64,000 nucleotides of DNA, taken from assembly GCF_900091615.1 (NCBI RefSeq), contig NZ_FMIA01000002.1:3224001-3288000 (forward strand). The letters run 5' to 3'. This DNA is from Micromonospora yangpuensis. GTDB taxonomy: Bacteria > Actinomycetota > Actinomycetes > Mycobacteriales > Micromonosporaceae. The translations under genes were made by a program, and so were the position numbers. Within the stretch, counting starts at the first letter, position 1. Every line of letters begins with the position of its first letter. Of this stretch, positions 41,601 to 49,906 are shown one piece after another. The notes beneath the pieces were generated by a model. It did not search any database. It was not told where the DNA came from and saw nothing but the letters and a program-made list of their open reading frames with translations.

Positions 41601-42937
41601 TGCCCGGCTACCACGCCGACCCGAACATCGTCCGGTTCGGCGACACGTACTACATCTACGCCACCACCGACGGCCTCCCGGGCTGGAGCGCCTCGACGTT
41701 CACGGTCTGGTCCAGCAAGGACCTGGTCGACTGGACCGCCCACGACACCATCCTGGACCTGGGCCCGGACATCACCTGGGCCGACACGAACGCCTGGGCC
41801 CCGGCCGCGGTCGAGAAGAACGGCAGGTACTACTTCTACTTCTCGGCCCAGCAGAACATCGGCGTCGCCGTCGCCGACTCGCCGCTCGGGCCGTTCGTCG
41901 ACCCGCTCGGCAAGCCGCTGGTCAGCAAGGACGACTACCAGGGCGCGCAGCAGATCGACCCGGCGGTGTTCACCGACGACGACGGCCAGAGCTACCTGTA
42001 CTGGGGCAACGGCACCCCGTACGTGGTTCCGCTCAACGACGACATGATCTCGTACGACGTCGGCAGCCGGGTCCGGCTGTCCGGCCTGCGGGACTTCCGC
42101 GAGGGCCTGTTCCTGCACAAGCGGGCCGGCACGTACTACCTGTCCTGGTCGATCGACGACACCCGCAGCGAGAACTACCGGGTCGGCTACGGTGTCGGGA
42201 CCAGCCCGCTGGGGCCGTTCACCAGCCGGGGCGAGATCCTCACCAAGGACCCGGGTCAGGGCATCCTCGGTACCGGACACCACTCGATCGTGCAGGTGCC
42301 GGGGACCGACGACTGGTACGTCGCGTACCACCGGTTCGCCATCCCGGGTGGGGACGGCACCCACCGGGAGACCACCATCGACCGGCTCTACCACGAGGCG
42401 GACGGCTCGATCCGTACCGTGGTGCCGACGCTGGGCAGCGTCGAGCCGCTGCGCTACCGGGGCGGCCAGCCCCGGGCGCGGATCTCCGATCCGGGTGACG
42501 ACGGCTGGCACGGCGGCAACGCCCGACTCACCCTGGAACACGGAGCCCTCATCCGCAGCGCCGAGTACCAGATCGACGGAGGTGGCTGGGTGCCGTACTC
42601 CGGTCCGGTCGAGCTGCCCGCCGGCAGGTACGAGATCCGGTACCGGGCCCAGTCGCAGAACCTGCTCTGGAGCAACCCCTGGTCGCTGTCGGTGACGGTG
42701 GACCGGACCGCGCCGACGGTGACGGCGACCCTGCTCGACCGGCGGGTGGTGATCGACGCGGCCGACGCCGACTCCGGCCTGGCCCGCGTCGAGTACCGGG
42801 TCGACGAGGGCCAGTGGCAGCCGTACCGGGCGCCGTTGCGCGTCGACGACGACCGGCACGTCCTGCGGTACCGGGCGTTCGACGTGGCCGGCAACGTCAC
42901 CGCCACCGGCCTGCGGATCCCCGCCGTGCGGGACTGA
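38654..42937 (+). CDS. Giant secreted arabinan-degrading protein with two GH43 and two LamG domains
   Basis: 1427 residues from a GTG. Signal peptide about 1-45 (LAAGLLLTLLVGLTPATA). LamG/concanavalin-like domain 1 (about 58-266: LRYDLTQSSGTSVTDSSGNG), an Ig-like segment to 355, GH43-like domain 1 (about 359-670: YFTGNSIEGEKIYFAASQG, GLRDPFLI, WAPEAYW, VEGPTVF), LamG 2 (about 688-893, clearly a duplicate of LamG 1), another Ig-like segment, GH43 domain 2 (about 980-1266: catalytic Asp in YHADPNI, pKa Asp in QIDPAVF, acid Glu in FREGLFLH) and a C-terminal OmpL47/Ig-like part (1270-1427). It should release L-arabinose from arabinan or arabinoxylan, feeding the adjacent operon. Regulated by the operator just upstream. 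Confidence 0.9.
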   Translation: MPPAVRRTPPPSTVDPATRRPGRPLAAGLLLTLLVGLTPATASVAAPTATDARTDVTDGLVLRYDLTQSSGTSVTDSSGNGRHGTLTGGGTWTGPAGLALDGIDDHVRLPDDVLAGLSSITVSVDVLVAPDQQTPYFIWGLGNPATSQAGTGYLFTSGDALRTGITTGNWSGERVTGKGANLARGVWKSVTYTQTGTTGTLYEDGVQVARNTGVDILPRAVGGGRTTQNNLGRSTYASDRFLKGRVANFRIYDRALTAAEVTAIALTDTTRAEAAAAALRLVHPDDVRSNLTLPTVGLGGATVAWRSTRPGTVAPDGVVTRPAHGAGDARVTVTATVTVGTARTERAFELTVRELPEPAPYVGYAFSYFTGNSIEGEKIYFAASQGNDALRWTELNGGRPKLESTLGTRGLRDPFLIRSPEGDRFFLIATDLSIGRNGDWDAAQRQGSRYLEVWESTDLVTWSEQRHVEVSPPTAGNTWAPEAYWDDERGEYLVFWASKLYAENDPGHTGNTYNRMLAATTRDFVTFSPATVWQDRGESRIDSTVIRQGSTYYRFTKDEGGGGTGCSDIIQEKSTSLTAVDRPGRPAWTFQAGCIGRDAGTRAVEGPTVFRANPGDTSGSRYYLFVDEYGGRGYIPLGTDDLENPDWTVPAAYDLPASPRHGTVIPVTRKELDALHDAPPPVRATAEGLVAHYPLTQGDGTTVTDASGNGYHASLAGDAAWRDDALRLGGTDGHVDLPDDIMAGLDEITVSMDVNIAADQATPYFVWGLGNTSGGVGNGYLFTTGDNYRTSLALGNWTTEETVTSGRALPRGTWKTVTYTLDSAGVARLYLDGVRVAERTGVAHRPGDIGGGRTTANYLGRSQYGADRYLKGQVRDFSLWNRALDEAEVAGLGANGTSVVAVRSDALKVPAMIDAAAGTVTLPVRPGTDLATLAPTYVVAPTSTVRVAADADYTTRVRVTVTSAAGERRTWVVRTVPMRSPVLPGYHADPNIVRFGDTYYIYATTDGLPGWSASTFTVWSSKDLVDWTAHDTILDLGPDITWADTNAWAPAAVEKNGRYYFYFSAQQNIGVAVADSPLGPFVDPLGKPLVSKDDYQGAQQIDPAVFTDDDGQSYLYWGNGTPYVVPLNDDMISYDVGSRVRLSGLRDFREGLFLHKRAGTYYLSWSIDDTRSENYRVGYGVGTSPLGPFTSRGEILTKDPGQGILGTGHHSIVQVPGTDDWYVAYHRFAIPGGDGTHRETTIDRLYHEADGSIRTVVPTLGSVEPLRYRGGQPRARISDPGDDGWHGGNARLTLEHGALIRSAEYQIDGGGWVPYSGPVELPAGRYEIRYRAQSQNLLWSNPWSLSVTVDRTAPTVTATLLDRRVVIDAADADSGLARVEYRVDEGQWQPYRAPLRVDDDRHVLRYRAFDVAGNVTATGLRIPAVRD

Positions 42938-42980
42938 CCCGCAACCCGTCCCGGCCGTCCGGTCCGCACGTAACGACCCT

Positions 42981-43019
42981 GGAACCGCCCGACCCGGAGT
43001 ATCCCGGTCGGGCGGTTCC
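42981..43019. terminator. Hairpin terminator after the GH43 gene
   Basis: GGAACCGCCCGACC (42981-42994) and its reverse complement (43006-43019) form a 14-bp stem with an 11-base loop, 43 bases after the stop. Confidence 0.75.
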
Positions 43020-43079
43020 GTGCCGACGGCTCGCCCCGGCGACCCGGCGGGGGCCATGGTGGGTGCGGAGGTGACGGCC

Positions 43080-44198
43080 ATGGCTCACGACCATCCGGCC
43101 CACGGCGGGCACGACTCCCACGCCGGGCACGACCTGCGGCAGTTCCGCCGCAGGTTCTGGCTGAGCCTGGCGTTGACCCTGCCGATCGTGGCCACCAGCC
43201 ACCTGGTGACGGACTGGTTCGGGTACCGGCCGGCCGTCGCCGGCGCCGACTGGGTCGGCCCGGTGTTCGGCACGGTGGTCTTCGGCTACGGCGGCTGGCC
43301 GTTCCTGGTCGGTGGGGTACGGGAGATCCGGGACCGTACCCCCGGCATGATGCTGCTGGTCTCGATGGCGATCGTGGTCGCCTACCTCGCCTCCCTGGCC
43401 ACCGCCCTCGGCGCGTTCGACCTGGACTTCTGGTGGGAACTGGCCGCCCTGGTGACCATCATGCTGCTCGGGCACTGGCAGGAGACGAAGGCCATCGGCC
43501 AGGCCCGGGGCGCGCTGACCGCCCTGGCCGCGCTGCTGCCCGACGACGCCGAACGGATCGACCCGGACGGCGCGGCGCACCGGGTGCCGCTGGGCGCACT
43601 GACCGTCGGCGACACGGTGCTGGTCCGCGCCGGTGCCCGGGTGCCGGCCGACGGCCGGATCATCGACGGCGCCGCCGAGCTGGACGAGTCCATGATCACC
43701 GGGGACGCCCGCCCGGTCGCCGAGTCCGTCGCCGCCGAGCTGGGCTTCCGCAGCGGTGTCGACGAGGTCTTCGCCGAGGTGCTGCCGGCCGACAAGGACC
43801 GGGTGGTCGCCGACCTCCAGGCCCGGGGGTTGCGGGTGGCGATGGTCGGCGACGGGGTCAACGACGCCCCCGCCCTGGCCCGGGCCGACGTCGGGCTGGC
43901 CATCGGCGCCGGCACCGACGTGGCCATCGAGTCCGCCGGGGTGGTCCTGGCCTCCTCCGACCCACGGGGCGTCGGCGCGGTGATCCGGCTGTCCCGGGCC
44001 TCGTACCGCAAGATGCGGCAGAACCTGGCCTGGGCGGCCGGCTACAACGTGGTCGCCCTGCCGCTGGCCGCCGGCGCGTTGGCCTGGGCGGGGTTCACCC
44101 TCAGCCCGGCCGTCGGGGCGATCCTGATGTCGGCGTCGACAATCGTGGTCGCCCTCAACGCCCAGTTGCTGCGTCGGGTCCGGCTCACCCCGGACTGA
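43080..44198 (+). pseudogene. P1B-type metal ATPase with in-frame deletion of its catalytic core
   Basis: 372 residues from ATG 43080 (GGAGG upstream); the family is usually 650-750. A His-rich metal-binding start (MAHDHPAHGGHDSHAGHD), four membrane segments and most of the actuator domain are present, ending LDESMITGD (about 205). The next residues ARPVAESVAAELGFRSGVDEVFAEVLP belong to the far end of the phosphorylation domain, followed by intact VGDGVNDAPALARAD and the last two membrane segments. Missing are the ion-channel CPC/CPH helix, the DKTGT phosphorylation site and the nucleotide domain. ITGE in the actuator and ITGD in the P-domain are near-identical, and the junction reads ITGD, so recombination between them explains the loss. 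It cannot pump; a regulatory role or simple decay is possible. Confidence 0.85.
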
Positions 44199-44218
44199 AC
44201 GGTCGTCCGGCATCCCGG

Positions 44219-44335
44219 GCTCCCGCCGGCCCTCTGGCACCGCCGGCCGGCCCTTCGGCATGCCGGCCGGCAGTTCGGTACCGCCGGCCGGCGCTTCGTG
44301 CGGACGGCCGGCATGTCGGCACCGCGGGCCGGCGG
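44219..44335. repeat. Imperfect GCCGGC-centred tandem repeat
   Basis: GCCGGC(C) recurs at 44225, 44242, 44262, 44283, 44307 and 44328, separated by variable CTTCGGC/AGTTCGGT-like bases, a period of about 17-24. Each core is self-complementary, so the whole can fold into serial hairpins. It sits between two convergent genes and probably works as a terminator region. Confidence 0.65.
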
Positions 44336-44342
44336 GAGCCCG

Positions 44343-47321
44343 TCAGCGGCCCGGGGTGGTGGCCAGCAACGTGGCGACGGCCGTGCCGGTGGCCGGATGC
44401 GCCGCCACCAGCGCCGCGCCGCCGGCCGCGGACGCCGTACCCCCGGCGGTGCCGACCGACGACGGCACCGGCTGCCAGTCGCCGGCACAGCCCAGCAACG
44501 CGGCCACCGCGTCGGTCGCCGCCGGATGGCCGGTCAGCAGGGCGGACACCCGCGGCGAGGGCCCGGCCGGGGAACCACCGGACACCGGGACGGGCGCGGG
44601 ACCGTGCCACGGCGGCACCCAGACGTCCAGCTCCGCCACGGTCGGCGGGAAGGTGCGCCCGGCCTCCCGGACCAGCAGCGGCACCAGCTCCGGCCCCTGC
44701 TCCCGCAGGGTGGTGATCAGCGTGGGCAGCCAGGGCAGCAGCACCGGGTCGGGCAGTCGGGCGAACGCGGTGGAGAGGGTCTCCACCACGAACGGGGCCA
44801 GGCCCGGCACCGGTTCCAGGGCGTGTACGAAACCGGCAAGGTACCGGGGGAAGGCCGGCACCACCAGCGGGTTGTCCAGCAACGCGGCACACCACTGCCG
44901 CAACTCGGCCAGGGGCAGGATGCCGAGCTGGTGCCGGGCCGCCCAGAGCAGGGCCACCTTCGCCGGCTCCTCGGGCTTCGACTGGTCGACGGCGATCTCC
45001 AGTTGGGACCGGTCGCAGCCCAGCGAGATGGCCACGCTCTCCATGCTGAACAGGAAGCCCAGCATCGCCCCGACCTGTCGGGTGCCGGTCTCCTCGTCGA
45101 TCACGGTGGTCGGCAGCAGGGTGCAGTAGTGCGCGTACCCGGTGGTCACGAACGCCGCGCACCAGGCCGGCAGGTGCGCCGCGGTGGCCTGGTAGTGGGC
45201 CAGTAGCCGCCGGATCCGGCGCAGCACGTCGGGAGCGTCGTCGACGCTGCGTTCGGCGGCCAGCAGCTCGACCGCCCGGGTGCCCAACTCGTCGACCAGC
45301 CGTGGGCTGTCGAGCAGGCAGATCGCGTCCTCGACGGCGGCCAGCGCGGTCGCGGCGGTCGCCGACGGGTGGCGCACCGCCCGGCGCAGGCGCAGCTCCA
45401 ACACCTGCTCGACGGTGACCCCCTCGTACCCCAGCTCGATCAGGGCCCGCTGGTCGCGGCCGAGGGCCAGGTCCCAGCTCTCCTGGATCGACCGGTGACC
45501 GAGCCGCCGCTCGCCCATGATCGGGCGGACCGTGGTCGGCGGCAGCAGGTAGCGCAGCATCCACAACAGGTCGGAGCAGGCACCCAGCCCGGGATCGGCC
45601 CGCAGGTCCAGCAGGGCCCGGCTGATGGTGCGTTTCTCCAGGTCCAACCCGAGCGGTCGGAGCCGGTCCAGCACGTCGCGGGCCAACGGGGGCAGCGAGT
45701 CGTAGCCGACCTGCCCGATCCGGTCCCCGCCGAGCAGGATCTCGCAGAGCCGGCGGACGTCCCGCCGCCCCGGCACCACGTCCTTCTCGATGCAGGTCAC
45801 CGCCGCGTCGGTGAAGTCGTACACGGTGGGCCGGGCCCGGTTACGCAGGCCGGCGAGCAGGATCGAGTGCTCGAAGACCGCGATCGCGTCGGCGGTGCTG
45901 GCCAGGTACCCGTTGCGACGGGCCAGCCGGACGATGTCCACGCACCAGCCGCGCAGCTCCGCGGCGTCGAGCCCGTCCGGCTCGGCGGGCGCGGCGAGGA
46001 AACCACTGAGCCGGTCGGTGACCTCGTCCGGGGTGGCGCCGGCGGGGGGCGCCGCCGCGCGGGCACCCCGCCGCCCGCCGCCGGCGCGGGACCGTTCGGT
46101 GCGACCGGACAGCCGGTACGGCGTGACCCCGGCCCGGCTGACCGCCTTGGCCCAGGTGGCCGCCGCGATCGACACCGAGCCCGGAGCCAGGCCGAACTGC
46201 GCCTCGATGGCCGAGTGGCTGGACGGGATGAGCCCGTACCGCCAGGCGGTGCCGCTGCGTTCGGTGATCTCGAAGGCCGGCGCGGTGGAGTCCAACCCGA
46301 ACTGCTCGACCCGGCTGGCGGCGTGGAACGCGCCGCAGACGTACAGGCAGTCGGCCGGGTCCGCGCCGGAGGCGGCCAGGTGCTGGCGGATCCGGGTCCA
46401 CATGTAGCGCTCGCGGTCCTCGTCGGTGCCGGTGCGATTGGCGTCGCTCGGGCGCAGCCGCCGGAACAGACTGCCGATCAACACCATGACCTGCCGGTAC
46501 GTGTCGTGGTCGGCGTCGACAAGCGGACGTTCGACGTACTGGTCCCACCACTCCGACCAGTGCCGCACCTTGCCGTGGTGCAGCAGGTGCGCCTCCAACT
46601 CGGCGAAGCGGGGACGCAGGTCGCCGATCTCCACCCCGACCGCGTCGCCGTGCAGCTCCGCCTCCTCGGCGGCCCCGACGGTGGTCGCCTCGCCGGTCTC
46701 CGCGGCGGCGGCCGGCGGTGCTCCGTCGTCCTCGGCGACCTGCGGTGCACCGTCGTCGTCGGCGGCCTGCTGCGCGCGGTGCCGGGGGGACCACTGGAAG
46801 ACGTGGTCGGTGGAACGGTCCACCAGCACCAGTTCGACCCCGGGGGTCTGCAACGCGTACGCGATCGCCTGGTACTCGGCGGAGGCCTCGGTGATCGGGG
46901 CGATGACGCTCAACGGCGCCCAGTCGGTGGGGAAGCCGTCCAGTTCGGAGGCGAACGCCTGCACCGCCACCGGCAGCCGGCAGTTGCGCAGCTCACCGAG
47001 GAGCGGCTGGAGATCCTCACAGAGCTCCAGGTAGATCACCTTGGGCTGCTTGACCCGCAGCCGGCGCAGCATCGCCAGCCCGGAGGCCGGCGAGTGGTGG
47101 CAGACCGGGAAGATCTCCAACCGCTCGCCCAACGCCCGGTCGACGTCGTCGACGATGCCGGCGAGGATGCCGGCCAGCGCGTCGGGGGAGCCGGCGAAGG
47201 CCGCCGCCGCCTCGGTGAGCTGATCGCGCAGCGCACCGAACGGCCCGGACCCGGCGTCGCCGAGGGGGGCCGCCGGCACCGGCCCGGCTTCGAGTACGCC
47301 GTGGGGAAGCGGGCCGCTCAC
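44343..47321 (-). CDS. DUF5682 family protein of the MoxR/VWA system
   Basis: 992 residues from a GTG overlapping the MoxR stop. The N-terminal part (to about 410) has IFPVCHHSPASGLAML, VIYLELCEDLQPLLGEL, ELVLVDRSTDHVFQW and CLYVCGAFHAASRV. This pattern of conserved His/Glu and a late GAFHA recalls the TraB/EreA-like hydrolase folds, but that is my inference. About 40 residues (180-225) are a low-complexity insert with repeated DDGAP units. The C-terminal 550 residues are alpha-helical, Leu/Arg-rich and repeat-like (scaffold). In other genomes DUF5682 genes accompany MoxR and VWA genes. It is the last gene of the five-gene operon and the largest; it may be the effector or substrate adaptor. 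Confidence 0.75.
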   Translation of the reverse strand: MSGPLPHGVLEAGPVPAAPLGDAGSGPFGALRDQLTEAAAAFAGSPDALAGILAGIVDDVDRALGERLEIFPVCHHSPASGLAMLRRLRVKQPKVIYLELCEDLQPLLGELRNCRLPVAVQAFASELDGFPTDWAPLSVIAPITEASAEYQAIAYALQTPGVELVLVDRSTDHVFQWSPRHRAQQAADDDGAPQVAEDDGAPPAAAAETGEATTVGAAEEAELHGDAVGVEIGDLRPRFAELEAHLLHHGKVRHWSEWWDQYVERPLVDADHDTYRQVMVLIGSLFRRLRPSDANRTGTDEDRERYMWTRIRQHLAASGADPADCLYVCGAFHAASRVEQFGLDSTAPAFEITERSGTAWRYGLIPSSHSAIEAQFGLAPGSVSIAAATWAKAVSRAGVTPYRLSGRTERSRAGGGRRGARAAAPPAGATPDEVTDRLSGFLAAPAEPDGLDAAELRGWCVDIVRLARRNGYLASTADAIAVFEHSILLAGLRNRARPTVYDFTDAAVTCIEKDVVPGRRDVRRLCEILLGGDRIGQVGYDSLPPLARDVLDRLRPLGLDLEKRTISRALLDLRADPGLGACSDLLWMLRYLLPPTTVRPIMGERRLGHRSIQESWDLALGRDQRALIELGYEGVTVEQVLELRLRRAVRHPSATAATALAAVEDAICLLDSPRLVDELGTRAVELLAAERSVDDAPDVLRRIRRLLAHYQATAAHLPAWCAAFVTTGYAHYCTLLPTTVIDEETGTRQVGAMLGFLFSMESVAISLGCDRSQLEIAVDQSKPEEPAKVALLWAARHQLGILPLAELRQWCAALLDNPLVVPAFPRYLAGFVHALEPVPGLAPFVVETLSTAFARLPDPVLLPWLPTLITTLREQGPELVPLLVREAGRTFPPTVAELDVWVPPWHGPAPVPVSGGSPAGPSPRVSALLTGHPAATDAVAALLGCAGDWQPVPSSVGTAGGTASAAGGAALVAAHPATGTAVATLLATTPGR

Positions 47322-48430
47322 GACATGGCCTTGATCGCCTGACGGCCACCGTCGAGGAACTCCGGCCAGTCGCCGCCGTCCTGCTTGGCGCGCGGCTCCA
47401 CCACGCCGTGCAGGTACTTGTTGAGGATCGCCAGGTCCTCCGGGCTGCGCCGGGCCAGCGACCCCAGCAGCGACGAGGCAAGGGTCTGGGCCCGCAGCGT
47501 CCGGTCGCCGAAGAACTGGCTGTGCAGGATGGCGTCCTCCAGCACCCCGATCTGCTCGGCGGTGGAGAGCGCCGACTCCAGCTTCTCGTCGTCACTGGTG
47601 GCCGCCGCGGCGGCGGCCCGCAGGTCGGCGAAGCTCTGCAACAGGATGTCCAGCAGGGTGGGCGGCACGTCCAGCTCGATGCGGTGCCGGCGGAGCAGCT
47701 CCTCGGTACGGAACCGGACGATCTCCGCCTCGCTGCGCTTGTTGGCCACCATCGGGATCCGGACGAAGTTGAACCGTCGTTTCAACGCCGAGGAGAGGTC
47801 GTTGACGCCCCGGTCCCGGCTGTTCGCGGTGGCGATGACGGCGAAGCCGGGCTGGGCGAAGACGATGTTGTCGTCGTTGAGCTCCGGAATGGAGACGTAC
47901 TTCTCGCTCAGGATCGAGATCAGCGCGTCCTGCACGTCACTGGTGGAGCGGGTCAGCTCCTCGAACCGGCCGATCACCCCCTGCTCCATCGCGGTCATGA
48001 TCGGGGAGGGGATCATCGAGGCGCGGGACTGTCCCTTGGCGATGACCATGGACACGTTCCAGGAGTACTTGATGTGGTCCTCGGTGGTGCCGGCGGTGCC
48101 CTGCACGACCAGGGTGGAGTTGCGGCAGATCGCCGCGGACAGCAGCTCGGCCAGCCAGCTCTTGCCGGTGCCCGGATCGCCGATCAGCAGCAGACCCCGG
48201 TCGGAGGCGAGGGTGACGATGCTTCGCTCGACGAGACCGCGGTCGCCGAACCACTTCTGGCCGATCTCCCGGTCCAGGCCGTCGGCCCGTTCGGAGCCGA
48301 GGACGAAAAGTCGGACCATGCGGGGGCTCAGCCGCCAGGAGAACGGCTTCGGACCGGTGTCGACCGACTCCAGGTAGTCCAGCTCCTCGGCGTACTTGGT
48401 CTCGGCGGGGGCGCGCAACATGTCGGACAT
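47318..48430 (-). CDS. MoxR-type AAA+ ATPase
   Basis: 370 residues. Walker A GDPGTGKSWLAELL (about 83-96), modified Walker B region GVIGRFEELTRS with Glu-Glu, sensor 1 FAVIATANSRDRG (about 195), arginine finger SSALKRRFN (about 217) and a sensor 2 helical lid. Such ATPases act with VWA proteins as metal-insertion or remodelling chaperones. AGGAG lies upstream of the ATG, 12 bases after the VWA stop, the only non-overlapping junction in the operon. Its stop overlaps the DUF5682 start. Cytoplasmic; the client is unknown. Confidence 0.9.
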   Translation of the reverse strand: MSDMLRAPAETKYAEELDYLESVDTGPKPFSWRLSPRMVRLFVLGSERADGLDREIGQKWFGDRGLVERSIVTLASDRGLLLIGDPGTGKSWLAELLSAAICRNSTLVVQGTAGTTEDHIKYSWNVSMVIAKGQSRASMIPSPIMTAMEQGVIGRFEELTRSTSDVQDALISILSEKYVSIPELNDDNIVFAQPGFAVIATANSRDRGVNDLSSALKRRFNFVRIPMVANKRSEAEIVRFRTEELLRRHRIELDVPPTLLDILLQSFADLRAAAAAATSDDEKLESALSTAEQIGVLEDAILHSQFFGDRTLRAQTLASSLLGSLARRSPEDLAILNKYLHGVVEPRAKQDGGDWPEFLDGGRQAIKAMS

Positions 48431-48442
48431 GGGGATGGACTC

Positions 48443-49906
48443 CTAGGTGAGGAAGCTCTTGAGCTCGAAGACGAGTTTGCGGATGTGACCGGAGATGACC
48501 GGGGTGCCCAGGTCCTTCAGACGCTGCCGGAACCACGGGTCGACGCTCTGCTGACCGGAGCTGCTGACCGAGCCGACCGGGATGAACCGCACCCCGGAGC
48601 GGTGTACCGCCTCGATGCCGTCGAACAGCGCCTGGGACCGGCCGAACTCGTAGAAGTCGGAGATCCAGACCATCACCGTGTTCCGGGGGTCGGCGATCTT
48701 CGGCTGGGCCATCGCCATCGCCACCGGCCCGTCGTTGCCACCGCCCAGCTTGGTACGCAGCAGCACCTCGAACGGGTCGTGCACCCACGGGGTCAGGTCC
48801 AGCGCCCGGGTGTCGAAGGCGATCAGGTGCACGTCCACCTTGGGCAGCCCGGCGAAGATGGACGCCAGGATGGTGCAGTTGACCATCGAGTCGACCATCG
48901 AACCGGACTGGTCGACCACCACGATCAGCCGCGACGGGGTGGTCCGGCGGGCGGTCTGCCGGTAGTAGAGCCGGTCGACGTAGAGCCGCTCGTCGGCCGG
49001 ACTCCAGTTGGTCAGGTTCTGCCAGATGGTGCGGTCCAGGTCGAGGTTGCGGAACACCCGCTTCGGCGGCACCGACCGGTCGATGGTGCCGACCGTGGTC
49101 CGCTCCACCTGGGTACGCAGCACCTCGGCGACCTCGTCGACGAACCGCCGGATCAGCGACTTGGCGTTGGCCAGCGCCACCCCGGAGAGGTTGGCCTTGT
49201 CCCGCAGCAGCTGCTCGATCAGCGACATGCTCGGGGTGAGCTGGCGGGCCAGTTTCGGGTCGGCCAGCACCTCCCGCAGGTGCATCCGACGGACCAGGTC
49301 GCCCTCCAGCCCGGCGAGGGTGCCGCCGAGCCCGGTACGTTGCCGGCGCAGCTCGCCGACCTCGGCGCCGAGGGCCTGCTCGAACCAGCCGGCGTCGGCC
49401 TGCCATCCGGCGAGCTGACCGGCGCTGACCGGCCCGGCTCCGGTGCCGAAGACGTTGAGCAGCAGCTTCGACACCAGCGCGGCCCGCCGTACCTCGTCCG
49501 CACCGGGCCGGTACGGCCCGTCGGTCGCGGCCCCGGTCAGGTCCCCGGCGTCGGTGGAGTCCCCGGTGTCGTCGGTGGGGTCCGCAGTGTCGTCGGTGGG
49601 CTCCGTGGCGCCGTCGGTGGGGGAGTCGTCCCCGGTGGGGCGCAGCAGGCCGCGCAGCTCGTCGGCGAGCGCCGGGAAGCGTTGCACCACGGAGTCCACC
49701 GAGACGCCCGGGTCCAGCAGCGCGGCCGGCAGCCCGAGATCGGCCACCACGTCCATGCTCGCCGTCTCCAGCGCGGGCTGCTCGTTGGCGTCGAACAGCC
49801 GGGACAGCAGCCGCCAGTAGAGCACCTGACGGCGGTTGGCGTCGGCGAGGTCGCCGGCCGGTACGTTCTTCGTCGCCGCCTGGGCGACCTGCTCCGACTC
49901 GGTCAT
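48443..49906 (-). CDS. VWA-domain protein (partner of MoxR ATPase)
   Basis: 487 residues, ATG overlapping the upstream stop (ATGA). An N-terminal helical domain is followed by an acidic Thr/Asp linker (about 95-130, TDDTADPTDDTGDST type) coded by short DNA repeats, a coiled-coil-like helical part and a C-terminal von Willebrand A domain from about 320. The metal site is complete: VVVDQSGSM (DxSGS, about 330), Thr/Asp in later loops (FDTRALD, WISDFYEFG). The segment GQQSVDPWFRQRLKDLGTPV matches VWA proteins of MoxR systems. It would bind the ATPase and a client through Mg2+. Confidence 0.88.
   Translation of the reverse strand: MTESEQVAQAATKNVPAGDLADANRRQVLYWRLLSRLFDANEQPALETASMDVVADLGLPAALLDPGVSVDSVVQRFPALADELRGLLRPTGDDSPTDGATEPTDDTADPTDDTGDSTDAGDLTGAATDGPYRPGADEVRRAALVSKLLLNVFGTGAGPVSAGQLAGWQADAGWFEQALGAEVGELRRQRTGLGGTLAGLEGDLVRRMHLREVLADPKLARQLTPSMSLIEQLLRDKANLSGVALANAKSLIRRFVDEVAEVLRTQVERTTVGTIDRSVPPKRVFRNLDLDRTIWQNLTNWSPADERLYVDRLYYRQTARRTTPSRLIVVVDQSGSMVDSMVNCTILASIFAGLPKVDVHLIAFDTRALDLTPWVHDPFEVLLRTKLGGGNDGPVAMAMAQPKIADPRNTVMVWISDFYEFGRSQALFDGIEAVHRSGVRFIPVGSVSSSGQQSVDPWFRQRLKDLGTPVISGHIRKLVFELKSFLT

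Noticed and set aside
43020..43079. Upstream GTG start of the P-ATPase relic
   Set aside because: The GTG at 43020 directly abuts the terminator stem (42981-43019) and lacks a ribosome site; ATG 43080 has GGAGG.
38438..43081. Very long minus-strand open frame opposite the arabinose-regulator and GH43 genes
   Set aside because: It is the mirror of a real gene in GC-rich DNA: composition is Val/Gly/Arg/Asp-rich without motifs, and the plus strand has clear GH43 and LamG motifs.
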